Assembly (NCBI RefSeq): GCF_002017865.1 | Contig: NZ_MTJN01000002.1 | Location: 3,472,001 to 3,536,000 of the forward strand | Source: Rhodoferax fermentans | GTDB lineage: Bacteria; Pseudomonadota; Gammaproteobacteria; Burkholderiales; Burkholderiaceae_C | Direction: 5' to 3' | DNA: 64,000 nucleotides | Shown: in pieces, positions 45,149-53,691 of the stretch | How the letters are laid out: every line of letters begins with the position of its first letter | How positions within the stretch are numbered: position 1 is the stretch's first letter | Notes under the pieces: model-generated | What the model was told of the DNA's origin: nothing | Database searches by the model: none | What the model saw: only the letters and a program-made list of their open reading frames with translations | Translations under genes and position numbers: made by a program

Positions 45149-46279
45149 GTGATGATTGACCAAGAAACGATCACCTTGCTGCTCAAGGGGGTGACCCACG
45201 TCACCTGGCAGTCCACGGTGATGATCTGCGTGTCGTTCGTCTTGATGTATCTGGCCATCGTCAAGGACTACGAACCCCTGCTGCTGCTGCCCATCGCTGC
45301 AGGCTGCCTGTTGGCCAACCTGCCCCTGTCGCCTCTGATCGCGGAGGACGGCATGCTCAAGGTGCTCTACAACATGGGTATCACCAACGAAATGTTTCCG
45401 CTGCTGATCTTCATCGGCATCGGCGCCTTGACCGACTTTGGTCCGCTGCTGGAGAACCCACGTCTGGTGCTGCTGGGTGCGGCTGGCCAGTTCGGGATTT
45501 TCCTGACCCTGATCCTGGCCCTGGTGATGGGTTTCACGCCCCCGGAGGCCGCCTCCATCGGCATCATCGGCGCGATTGATGGCCCAACCTCCATTTATGT
45601 GAGCGGCATCCTGGCGCCGCACATGCTCGGGCCGATCACGGTGGCCGCTTACAGCTACATGTCACTGGTGCCGATCATCCTGCCACCCATCATCAAACTG
45701 CTGACCACGCAAAAGGAGCGCCAGATCCGCATGCCCTACAGCTCGCGCAAGATCAGCCGCCGCACCCGCATCCTGTTTCCGGTAGTGGTCACCGTGCTGG
45801 TGGGCACCCTGGTGCCGTTTGCCACGCCGCTGATCGGCATGCTGATGCTGGGCAACCTGATGAAGGAGTCGGGAGCCGTCGAGCGGCTGACCAAGGCTTC
45901 TGCCAGCGAAATTGCCAACGCCGTGACCCTGTTCCTGGGCTTGGCCATTGGCTCCACCATGGTGGGCTCCGAGTTCCTGAAAGCCAGCACACTGGCCATT
46001 CTGGTGCTCGGCATCATCGCCTTTGCGGTGGATGCCGCCGCCGGGGTGATGTTCGCCAAGCTGCTCAACTGGGTCAGTGGTGGCAAGGTCAACCCGATGA
46101 TTGGTGCAGCTGGCATCAGCGCCTTCCCGATGGCGGCACGGGTGGTGCAACGAGTGGCCCAAGATGAAGACTTCGAGAATTTTCTGCTGATGCACGCCAT
46201 GGGTGCCAACGCCGCTGGCCAGGTCGCCAGCGTGGTGGCCGGTGGTGTGTTGCTGGCCCTGATGGGAGCCGGGGGCTGA
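45149..46279 (+). CDS. mmdB: Sodium ion-translocating decarboxylase beta subunit (OadB/MmdB)
   Basis: 376 aa integral membrane protein with about nine helices. It decarboxylates carboxybiotin and exports sodium. Family segments: NMGITNEMFPLLIFIGIGALTDFGPLL, GIIGAIDGPTSIYVS with the key Asp in the DGPT motif, GNLMKESGAVERL, and VNPMIGAAGISAFPMAARV. GTG at 45149 or ATG at 45152 may be the start. Last of four coupled genes. Confidence 0.93.
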   Translation: MMIDQETITLLLKGVTHVTWQSTVMICVSFVLMYLAIVKDYEPLLLLPIAAGCLLANLPLSPLIAEDGMLKVLYNMGITNEMFPLLIFIGIGALTDFGPLLENPRLVLLGAAGQFGIFLTLILALVMGFTPPEAASIGIIGAIDGPTSIYVSGILAPHMLGPITVAAYSYMSLVPIILPPIIKLLTTQKERQIRMPYSSRKISRRTRILFPVVVTVLVGTLVPFATPLIGMLMLGNLMKESGAVERLTKASASEIANAVTLFLGLAIGSTMVGSEFLKASTLAILVLGIIAFAVDAAAGVMFAKLLNWVSGGKVNPMIGAAGISAFPMAARVVQRVAQDEDFENFLLMHAMGANAAGQVASVVAGGVLLALMGAGG

Positions 46280-46283
46280 TCAA

Positions 46284-46316
46284 GTCAGTGCTGACCTTCG
46301 GGGCGTGACCCCGAGG
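46284..46316 (+). other. Paired hairpins after mmdB
   Basis: GTCAG-TG-CTGAC (46284-46295) and CTTCGGGG-CGTGA-CCCCGAGG (46296-46316, 8-bp stem) begin 5 bp after the mmdB stop. There is no T run; possible transcript end or stability element. Confidence 0.5.
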
Positions 46317-46478
46317 CCGCAAGGTGTTTGGGTGTAGCACTGGGGGCTGCGATGCAGCTGGTTCACCGTGTTACGCCCAAATCTGAGGTACAAAGCCGGA
46401 AACTACACTGGCTCGATGTGGGAATGGTCGGCAGCGCCTGCCGACCAATACCCGCTGGTGAAAAACTGAACCACCTGC

Positions 46479-47219
46479 ATGCAACTGAAAATCTCCAGAA
46501 CCAGCACCGTTGTTGTCCTGGCCACCCTTGCCCTGCTGGTATTTGTGTACCTCTGGGTGCCGGTGGTGCATCAGGCGGTCCATGCCGTGGTGGGCATCCT
46601 GACCCTGCCCGATGTGCCCCAGGCGATTGCGGCTTTTCGTGACTATTTGCTGGGCTTTGGTGTCTGGGCGCCGTTGGTGTCGGGTCTCTTGATGGTGTTC
46701 CAGTCGGTGGTGGCGCCGCTGCCGGCGTTTGTGCTGACCTTCACCAACGGGCTCTTGTTTGGCTGGGCCTGGGGCGCGGTGTTGTCCTGGTCCAGCGCCA
46801 TGGTGGGGGCGCTGGTGTGTTTCTGGATCGCCCGCGCTTTGGGGCGCCCGGTGGTGGAGCGGTTGGTCGGTGGCAGCCAGTCACTTGAAGTCTCCGATCT
46901 GTTCTTTGCCAAATACGGCAAGCGCACCATCCTGATCACACGCCTGCTGCCCTTTGTTTCGTTTGACATCATCAGTTACGGCGCCGGGCTCACGCCCATC
47001 TCGGTGCGCAGCTTCCTGATCGCCACCGGCCTGGGGCAGTTGCCCGCCACCTTGGTTTATTCCTACCTGGGCCAGAACCTGACCGGCTCGATCCAGGTGT
47101 TGTTCTGGGTGTTTTCCATCACACTGGCGCTGTTTGTGCTGGGCTGGGTTGTGGGCCCGGGTGTGCTGCGGCGGCTGCGCGCCAAGCACACACCCACGGA
47201 CGTGAAGAAGACATCATGA
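46479..47219 (+). CDS. TVP38/TMEM64-family membrane protein
   Basis: 246 aa, about six hydrophobic segments with the SNARE-associated/VTT domain: LPAFVLTFTNGLLFGWAWGAVLSW, FFAKYGKRTILITRLLPFVSFDIISYGAGLT. Inner-membrane protein of the DedA superfamily, which is linked to lipid scrambling and membrane homeostasis. It overlaps the next gene by 4 bp. Confidence 0.88.
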   Translation: MQLKISRTSTVVVLATLALLVFVYLWVPVVHQAVHAVVGILTLPDVPQAIAAFRDYLLGFGVWAPLVSGLLMVFQSVVAPLPAFVLTFTNGLLFGWAWGAVLSWSSAMVGALVCFWIARALGRPVVERLVGGSQSLEVSDLFFAKYGKRTILITRLLPFVSFDIISYGAGLTPISVRSFLIATGLGQLPATLVYSYLGQNLTGSIQVLFWVFSITLALFVLGWVVGPGVLRRLRAKHTPTDVKKTS

Positions 47220-48220
47220 GCGTCACGCCCGTGGCCAACGCAGAGGCAGCACAAGCAGCGAGGCAGGCACGCAACAAAGAGCGGCGCAGCCTGGCCATCC
47301 GCTTGGCCATTTCTGTGCTGCTGATCCTCTGGCTGGGCTGGCACCTGGACCTGTCTGCCTTGTCGCAGCGACTCACCACGCTGGACGCCTTCTGGGTGAC
47401 CATGGCCTTTGTCACCGTCTTCGCAGCGGTACTGATCTCGGCCTGGAAATGGGGGCTGATCCTCTCAACACGTGGGTTTGCCCTGCCCTACACCCGCTTG
47501 CTCCGGCACTACTTTGTTGGCCTGTTTTTCAACAACGTGTTGCCCACCACCGTGGGAGGGGACGCGGTGCGGGCCTGGGAAACCAGCAAAGACACCGGCG
47601 AGACACCCGAGGCCATTGGCTCGGTGGTGACCGAACGCCTGATTGCCGGTATGGCCCTGGGGGCGACGGCATTGTTGGGGCTGCCGTTCATGGCATTCAG
47701 CCCGCGTTTGCTGGGGCTGGTGGGGCTGTTTTTGGTGATCGACGTGGCGCTGGTGGCCTTGTTCCTGCTGCCCAAAGTGGCTGAAGGCATTGTGGGCAAG
47801 CTGGTGCCACCGCGCCTGAGCAGTCTGCACGAAAACATCCACCAAACGGTGCAGGTGGTGCGGGCCACCCTGAAAAACCGTGGGCTGTTCCTCAAGGTGG
47901 CGCTGTATTCGGTGGCTTTTCAGATTTTGGTGGCGGCAGTCAACGCCTGCATTTTCAAGGCCATGGGTGTGCCGGTGACGCTGGCGCAGTGTGTGATCTT
48001 CACACCGATGATTTTTACCGTCACCATGTTGCCCATTTCGCTCTCAGGTTTTGGGGTCCGGGAGGCGGCGTATTGGTACTTCTTCTCCCAAGTGGGTGTC
48101 AGCCAGGCCGATGCGGTGGCGGCTTCACTGCTCTTTTTTGTGATTGTGGGTATATCCAGCCTGCCGGGGGCGCTGTTGTTCTCACTCAAACGGCCCCTCA
48201 ACCAAGCTGCCAAGGTCTGA
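47216..48220 (+). CDS. Lysylphosphatidylglycerol synthase TM-region / UPF0104-type membrane protein
   Basis: 334 aa, about eight to nine membrane helices. Motifs of this flippase-like family: FNNVLPTTVGGDAVRAWETSK near residue 100, SVVTERLIAGMALG, and PISLSGFGVREAAYWYFF near 278. There is no synthase domain, so lipid or lipid-linked sugar flipping is more likely than lysyl transfer. Coupled to the TVP38 gene. Confidence 0.85.
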   Translation: MSVTPVANAEAAQAARQARNKERRSLAIRLAISVLLILWLGWHLDLSALSQRLTTLDAFWVTMAFVTVFAAVLISAWKWGLILSTRGFALPYTRLLRHYFVGLFFNNVLPTTVGGDAVRAWETSKDTGETPEAIGSVVTERLIAGMALGATALLGLPFMAFSPRLLGLVGLFLVIDVALVALFLLPKVAEGIVGKLVPPRLSSLHENIHQTVQVVRATLKNRGLFLKVALYSVAFQILVAAVNACIFKAMGVPVTLAQCVIFTPMIFTVTMLPISLSGFGVREAAYWYFFSQVGVSQADAVAASLLFFVIVGISSLPGALLFSLKRPLNQAAKV

Positions 48221-48251
48221 AAAAGTCCGTATCAGCCACACAGGTAAAAGC

Positions 48252-48662
48252 ATGGGAACCCAGGTAGTCACCGCCGTCAAAGCCGCTCTCAACTGGTTGA
48301 TTGACCCGCCACGCGAATTATGGAAACGCGCCGTCAACCTGAGCCGGGGCATCCAGGACATCAACGTGGCTCAGGCGCAGGCGCTGATCCAGCAAGGGGC
48401 GTTTGTGCTGGATGTGCGTGAACCAGATGAATTTGAAGCGGGTCATGTACCCGCCTCCACCCTGATTCCACTGGGGCAGCTGGCAGACCGTGTGGCTGAA
48501 CTGGATTCGCAACGCACCCACAAGATTGTGGTGATCTGCCATGGCGGCAAACGCTCGGCCACCGCCTGCGGGCAATTGGCCGAGTTGGGTTTTGGCTGCA
48601 CCTACAACATCGCCGGAGGCATCCTGGCCTGGAGAAAAGCGAAATTGCCAGTGGTCCGCTGA
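48252..48662 (+). CDS. Rhodanese-like sulfurtransferase
   Basis: 136 aa from 48252. One rhodanese domain: LDVREPDEFEAGHVPAS (about 50-66) and the active-site loop VVICHGGKRS (Cys near 98), then GGILAWRKAKLPV. An N-terminal amphipathic stretch is present. Sulfur transfer or persulfide handling; partner unknown. Confidence 0.88.
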   Translation: MGTQVVTAVKAALNWLIDPPRELWKRAVNLSRGIQDINVAQAQALIQQGAFVLDVREPDEFEAGHVPASTLIPLGQLADRVAELDSQRTHKIVVICHGGKRSATACGQLAELGFGCTYNIAGGILAWRKAKLPVVR

Positions 48663-48688
48663 GGACGCCCCGGCATAAGCGGCTCGGG

Positions 48689-49330
48689 TCAGGCGGCTTT
48701 GGCGCGGGAGCGCCAGGCGCCCGCCAGCACAAACAGGCCCGGCACCAGAATCATCGCCCAGATGATCTTGTCCAGATGCAACTTGACCCAGGGGATGTTG
48801 CCAAAGAAGTAACCCACGGTGACGATGCCGCCCACCCACAGCGTGCCGCCCAACACGTCAAAAAAGGTGAAGCGGCTGCGAGTCATCTGCGCCACCCCGG
48901 CGACAAAGGGCGCAAAGGTGCGCAAAAACGGCATAAAACGCGCCGCCACAATGGTGATGCCGCCGTACTTTTCGTAAAACGCGTGGGCCTGGTTGAAGGC
49001 TTTTTTGTTGAACCAACGCGAGTCTTCCCAGCCAAACACCTTGGGGCCAAAGTAGCGGCCAATGGTGTAGTTGGACTGGTTGCCCAGAATCGCCGCAGCC
49101 AGCAGCAACGCCACCGTCAGCGGGTAACTCATCAGACCCACACCACACATGGCGCCCACCACAAACAGCAGTGAGTCGCCCGGCAAAAATGGCATGACCA
49201 CCACACCGGTTTCGACAAAAATGATCAGGAACAGCAGCGCGTAGACCCAGGCGCCATAGGTTTGCACAAACACTTCGAGGTGTTTGTCCACGTGCAAGAT
49301 GAAATCAACCAGGGTCAAGAGAATGTCCAT
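48689..49330 (-). CDS. DedA-family membrane protein
   Basis: 213 aa with four to five hydrophobic segments. DedA hallmarks: FVETGVVVMPFLPGDSLLFVVG, YTIGRYFGPKVF, and FYEKYGGITIVAARFMPFLRTFAPFVAG, with the re-entrant Glu, Asp and Arg residues conserved. Lipid carrier or membrane-potential homeostasis. Convergent with the rhodanese gene. Confidence 0.92.
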   Translation of the reverse strand: MDILLTLVDFILHVDKHLEVFVQTYGAWVYALLFLIIFVETGVVVMPFLPGDSLLFVVGAMCGVGLMSYPLTVALLLAAAILGNQSNYTIGRYFGPKVFGWEDSRWFNKKAFNQAHAFYEKYGGITIVAARFMPFLRTFAPFVAGVAQMTRSRFTFFDVLGGTLWVGGIVTVGYFFGNIPWVKLHLDKIIWAMILVPGLFVLAGAWRSRAKAA

Positions 49331-49439
49331 GAGGCCGGATTATCCCTGCCAAAAGCACCCCACCCGGCCCAGGCAGCTTGCAAATCCCCAGCCCGCAGCC
49401 TGACAAGACCGAAGCGGACCCAGCCCCTAAAATCTTTGG

Positions 49440-51434
49440 GTGAACACCCCTCTTCTGCCCCCCCGCCGCCCGATCCGTGAACTGCCCGACGAACTCATCA
49501 GCCAGATAGCTGCTGGCGAGGTGGTGGAACGCCCCGCCTCGGTGGTGCGTGAGCTGGTGGACAACGCGCTGGACGCCGGTGCCAGCCAGATCACGGTGCG
49601 GCTGCTGGCCGGTGGGGTGCGGCTGATCAGCGTGGAAGACGACGGCAGCGGCATCCTGCCTGATGAGTTGCCGATTGCCCTCAAACGCCACGCCACCAGC
49701 AAAATCGGCAGCCTGGCCGACCTGGAGTCGGTGGGCACCATGGGCTTTCGGGGCGAGGCCCTGGCTGCCATCAATTCAATAGCGGACTGCGCAATCCTGT
49801 CAAGGGCTAGCGGCCAAAATCACGCCTACCTTCTGGAAGGCCAGACCGGCGAACTCAAACCGGTGGCACGTGCAGTGGGCACCACGGTCGAGGTCAAAGA
49901 GCTGTTCTTCAGTACACCAGCGCGGCGCAAGTTCCTCAAAACCGATGCCACCGAACTGGCGCATTGTGTGGAGGCGGTGCGCCGCCACGCGCTGGCCCGC
50001 CCCGATGTTGGTTTTGCCATCTGGCACGAGGGCAAACTGGTCGAGCAATGGCGCCGCTGTGGTGCGCCCGACAGCTTGCCCGCGCTGGAGCAGCGCCTGG
50101 CCGATGTGCTGGGCAGCGACTTTGTGGAGCAGTCGGTGTGGGTCGACTACGCCAGCAGCGCCCAAGCCGACTACGCGCCACGTATCAAGGTCTGGGGCCG
50201 CGCCGGTGTGCCCGATGCCGCACGCTCTAGAGCCGACCAGCAGTTTTGTTACGTCAACGGCCGTTTTGTGCGCGACAAGGTGGTGACCCACGCTGCCCGC
50301 AGCGCCTACGAAGACGTGTTGCACGGCCACCGCCAGCCGGTGTATGCGCTCTACATCACGATGGACCCGACCCGCGTGGACGTGAATGTGCACCCGACCA
50401 AGATCGAGGTGCGATTCCGCGACAGCCGCGACGTGCACCAGGCGGTGCGCCGCGCGGTGGACAGTGCGCTGGCAGCGCCGCGTGCCGGGCAGGCCGGAGG
50501 CAGTGAAGCGGCACCAGCAGCGTGGTTGCAGCCAGCGGCTCAGCCGCCCATCGACTCGGCACCTGCCCCAGGTAATTATGTGTCAAATCAGCCTCCAGCC
50601 CTTATGCCACAAGGGCAGAAAGCTATGCATTTTGAGTCACCCGTGGGTCACCGTGTGAGCGACCTAGGCGCGCTGTGGGGCCGCCCGGCAGATGCGGCGC
50701 CGCTCAGCAGCAATGCCGCCCCGGCCGACAGCACATGGCCAAGAACCGCCAGCGCCGACCGCATCTCCACGCAGCCCGCCGCAACACTTGCGCCCGCCAC
50801 CTCGGATCACAGTGCCACGGAAGCCCCCATCTGGCCGCTGGGCCGCGCGCTGGCACAGTTGCAAGGGGTCTACATCCTGGCCGAAAACACCCAGGGCCTG
50901 GTGCTGGTGGACATGCATGCGGCACACGAACGTATCGTCTACGAACGCCTCAAAAACCAGTTCGCCAGCCAGACGCCCGACAACACCACGCCCCGGCTAT
51001 CGAGTCAGCCGCTGCTGATCCCCGCCACCTTTGCCGCCACCCCCACCGAAGTCGCCACCGCCGAGTTACATGCCAGCACGCTGGACACACTGGGCCTGGA
51101 AATCACCCCGTTTTCTGCCAAAACCCTGGCGGTGCGCGCGGTGCCGACCACGCTGGCGCAGGGTGACGCGGTGGAGCTGGCGCGCAGTGTGTTGGCTGAA
51201 CTGAGCCAGCACGAGGCCAGCGGTGTCATCCAACGCGCCCACAACGAGCTGCTGGCCACCATGGCCTGCCACGGCGCGGTGCGCGCTAACCGCCGCCTCA
51301 CCCTCGAAGAAATGAACGCCCTGCTGCGACAGATGGAAGCCACCGAGCGCAGCGACCAGTGCAACCACGGCCGCCCCACCTGGCGCCAGATCAGCATGCG
51401 CGAACTCGACGCGCTGTTTTTGCGCGGGCGCTGA
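49440..51434 (+). CDS. mutL: DNA mismatch repair protein MutL with endonuclease motif
   Basis: 664 aa from a GTG. The GHKL ATPase domain (about 1-330) shows ELVDNALDAGA, EDDGSGI and GFRGEAL; after a long linker (about 330-475) comes the C-terminal dimer domain. The latter has VDMHAAHERIVYE, which fits the DQHAx2Ex4E nuclease motif with Gln changed to Met, plus ACHGAVRAN and CNHGRP. This is the nicking type of MutL found where MutH is lacking. Two palindromic repeats lie in frame: one in the ATPase domain, one in the linker. Confidence 0.95.
   Translation: MNTPLLPPRRPIRELPDELISQIAAGEVVERPASVVRELVDNALDAGASQITVRLLAGGVRLISVEDDGSGILPDELPIALKRHATSKIGSLADLESVGTMGFRGEALAAINSIADCAILSRASGQNHAYLLEGQTGELKPVARAVGTTVEVKELFFSTPARRKFLKTDATELAHCVEAVRRHALARPDVGFAIWHEGKLVEQWRRCGAPDSLPALEQRLADVLGSDFVEQSVWVDYASSAQADYAPRIKVWGRAGVPDAARSRADQQFCYVNGRFVRDKVVTHAARSAYEDVLHGHRQPVYALYITMDPTRVDVNVHPTKIEVRFRDSRDVHQAVRRAVDSALAAPRAGQAGGSEAAPAAWLQPAAQPPIDSAPAPGNYVSNQPPALMPQGQKAMHFESPVGHRVSDLGALWGRPADAAPLSSNAAPADSTWPRTASADRISTQPAATLAPATSDHSATEAPIWPLGRALAQLQGVYILAENTQGLVLVDMHAAHERIVYERLKNQFASQTPDNTTPRLSSQPLLIPATFAATPTEVATAELHASTLDTLGLEITPFSAKTLAVRAVPTTLAQGDAVELARSVLAELSQHEASGVIQRAHNELLATMACHGAVRANRRLTLEEMNALLRQMEATERSDQCNHGRPTWRQISMRELDALFLRGR
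49773..49822 (+). repeat. Degenerate palindromic repeat copy J in the MutL ATPase domain
   Basis: AATAGC, exactly 20 bases, GGGCTAGCGGCCAAAAT. The left stem is degraded, but both ends and spacing fit. It encodes SIADCAILSRASGQN just after GFRGEALAAI, with a rare ATA codon. Protein length here is normal, so it replaced rather than added sequence, or arose by chance. Confidence 0.5.
50581..50634 (-). repeat. Palindromic repeat copy K in the MutL linker
   Basis: On the minus strand CATAGC, 20 bases, GGGCTGGAGGCTGATTT; stem GCCCTT (50598-50603) / AAGGGC (50611-50616). It adds about 18 in-frame linker residues around SNQPPALMPQGQKAMH. Confidence 0.85.
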
Positions 51435-51639
51435 GGCCCTCAAGCGACTTTTCGCCATAGGTGCGACGCTGCACCTGCCCAACAAAACCGCGCGTCAACG
51501 GCTGCCCTGCGCAGCCCTTGCTTCTGAGGCGCCAGGCATCCCATCCGGTGTCTGCTTTGCGGGGCTCTGAACACCTGCTACGGGCCTGCCCTGCCCACAC
51601 CCACGTTGAAGTCTTGCCATCACTGCAACCCAGCCAAGG

Positions 51640-51733
51640 CTTCTCTGACATCAAAAATGAAAATAAATTATCTATATACTCTCCAATTGTGAAAATTATT
51701 TAACATATCGATCACAAACAACGCAAGGTCCAA
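51640..51733 (+). promoter_or_regulatory. AT-rich promoter region before the rpiR-type regulator
   Basis: This stretch, about 70 percent A/T, contrasts with its surroundings. It holds GAAAATAAATTAT and GAAAATTATTTAA in near direct repeat (starting about 51657 and 51691), which could be regulator sites. The rest of the 300-bp gap after mutL (51435-51639) shows no gene. Confidence 0.45.
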
Positions 51734-52678
51734 ATGGCAACATTTCCCGGCAACCCATCGATGGCTCAGCGCATCACACGTGCACTACCCAGCCTCAGCC
51801 GCGCGCACCAGCAGGTGGCGGAGTACGTGCTGGCGCACCCCTTGCAGGTGGCCACCATGCCGATCGACGAGCTGGCTGCCACCGCAGGTGTGTCGCTGGC
51901 CACCGCCAACCGGTTTGCCCGGGCACTGGAGTTCGAGGGTTATGCCCAGTTCCGGGCAGCTTTGGTGTTGGGCTTTGAAGCCACCCTGGCGCCGGTGGAA
52001 AAACTGCGCAGCAAGCTGGAACGTCCCGCCAGCGTGGCCGACGTCTTTGACAGCGCCCTGACCGACATGACGCGCAATCTGGAAGCCACCCGTCAGGCCC
52101 TGGACCCCATCAGCTGCCAGCAAGCGGTGCACGCCATCCTCACGGCCCAGCGCATCTACATCATTGGTTTTGGCAGCAGCAGCTGGCTCGGCGGCCTGCT
52201 GCAGCGCCAGCTGGACATCCACTGCGAAAACGTGCAACTGCTGGCCAGCATCGAAAGTTCATCGTATGGCGCACGGATGCTGTCGCGTCTGCGGCCACAA
52301 GACCTGGTGATTGCGATCGCCTTTCCGCGCTACTTTTCAGACACCGTGCTGCTGGCCAGCCGCGCCCGCGAGGCGGGCATCCCGGTGCTGGCGCTGACCG
52401 ACAGCCCCGCCTCACCGCTGGCCCCTCTGGCCACGGTGGCGCTCTATGCCCAAGCCGATAGCCAGTACTTTGCCAACTCCGAAGTCAGTGTGCTGGCCCT
52501 GATCGAAGCCCTCAGCAGTGCGGTATCGCACTCCGCCAAAGGGTCCTTGCAGGCCGCCACGCGACTGGCCGAATCGGTGCTGCCCTGGCTGGAGGGCCAG
52601 CACGCCAGCCGTTTACGCCCGGTCGACAAAACAACGACACGCCCCCCCAAAAAAACCTCGCCCAAAACGCCCAAATGA
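51734..52678 (+). CDS. MurR/RpiR-family transcriptional regulator
   Basis: 314 aa. N-terminal RpiR helix-turn-helix (about 10-85: LSRAHQQVAEYVLAHP, TMPIDELAATAGVSLATANRFARALEFEGYAQFR) and a SIS sugar-phosphate domain (about 130-265: IYIIGFGSSSWLGGLL, AIAFPRYFSDT). The family senses phosphosugars such as MurNAc-6-P. Its stop overlaps the isoaspartyl peptidase start (ATGA), so it likely controls that operon. A basic, Thr/Pro/Lys-rich tail closes the protein. Confidence 0.9.
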   Translation: MATFPGNPSMAQRITRALPSLSRAHQQVAEYVLAHPLQVATMPIDELAATAGVSLATANRFARALEFEGYAQFRAALVLGFEATLAPVEKLRSKLERPASVADVFDSALTDMTRNLEATRQALDPISCQQAVHAILTAQRIYIIGFGSSSWLGGLLQRQLDIHCENVQLLASIESSSYGARMLSRLRPQDLVIAIAFPRYFSDTVLLASRAREAGIPVLALTDSPASPLAPLATVALYAQADSQYFANSEVSVLALIEALSSAVSHSAKGSLQAATRLAESVLPWLEGQHASRLRPVDKTTTRPPKKTSPKTPK

Positions 52679-53655
52679 CCAGCACCTCGACCACCCCTGT
52701 CATCGCCATCCACGGTGGTGCCGGCACCCTCAGCCGCAGCCACATCAGCCCCGAGCAAGAGGCCAACTACCACAGCGCCCTCAACACCATCCTGCGCGCA
52801 GCACAACAGCTGCTGGCCAACGGTGGCAGTGCGCTGGATGCGGTCAGCCTGGCGGTGGAGATGCTCGAGGACTGCCCCCTGTTCAATGCAGGACTGGGCG
52901 CTGTGTTCACCCGCGACGCCACCCATGAACTGGACGCTGCGGTGATGAACGGCGCGGACCTGCGTGCCGGGGCAGTCGCCGGTGTGAGCCACATCCGCCG
53001 CCCGGTGCGGGCCGCCCGCGCCGTGATGGAACACAGTGAGCATGTGCTGCTGATCGGTGCAGGCGCCGAGCAGTTCGCCCAGGACTGCGGCCTGGAGCTG
53101 GTGGCACCGGACTTCTTTTCAACCGAATCCCGGCTGGCGCAGTTGCGTCTGGCCCAGGCCAGCCAGCAAACCGTGCTCGACCACGATGGTGCATCTGCCA
53201 TGAGCTTCAAGGCCCCGGCGACGCCGCTGGACGAGTCCCGCAAGTTCGGCACCGTGGGCGCGGTGGCCTGTGATGCCCAGGGGAATCTGGCAGCGGCCAC
53301 CTCCACCGGCGGCATGACCAACAAACGCCCGGGCCGGGTCGGTGACACACCGCTGATTGGCGCGGGCACCTACGCCGACAACCGCACGGCCGCAGTCTCC
53401 TGCACTGGCACCGGTGAAATGTTCATCCGCACCGCCACCGCCTACGACGTCTGCGCCCGCATGGCCTATGGTGGCCAGTCACTGCAGGAAGCAACCGAGC
53501 AGGTGGTGATGCAGTCCTTGCCAGCCCTGGCCGGCAAGGGTGGCCTGATCGCCGTGGACGCCCAGGGCAACCTGAGTCTTTCTTTCAACACCGAAGGCAT
53601 GTACCGGGGTTACGCCCGCGTCGGGGAAACACCACACACAGCGATCTTCCGCTGA
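52675..53655 (+). CDS. iaaA: Isoaspartyl peptidase / L-asparaginase (IaaA type)
   Basis: 326 aa Ntn-hydrolase. It matures by self-cleavage before the nucleophile Thr in KFGTVGAVACDAQG (about residue 194). IHGGAGT at the start, and ATSTGGMTNKRPGRVGDTPLIGAGTYAD are hallmarks. It hydrolyses L-iso-Asp dipeptides and asparagine. In E. coli iaaA sits directly before the gsiABCD transporter genes; the same order is seen here. Confidence 0.94.
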   Translation: MTSTSTTPVIAIHGGAGTLSRSHISPEQEANYHSALNTILRAAQQLLANGGSALDAVSLAVEMLEDCPLFNAGLGAVFTRDATHELDAAVMNGADLRAGAVAGVSHIRRPVRAARAVMEHSEHVLLIGAGAEQFAQDCGLELVAPDFFSTESRLAQLRLAQASQQTVLDHDGASAMSFKAPATPLDESRKFGTVGAVACDAQGNLAAATSTGGMTNKRPGRVGDTPLIGAGTYADNRTAAVSCTGTGEMFIRTATAYDVCARMAYGGQSLQEATEQVVMQSLPALAGKGGLIAVDAQGNLSLSFNTEGMYRGYARVGETPHTAIFR

Positions 53656-53691
53656 GTCCGTTTTTTCCCTACCGCCACCACCTTGCGCACC

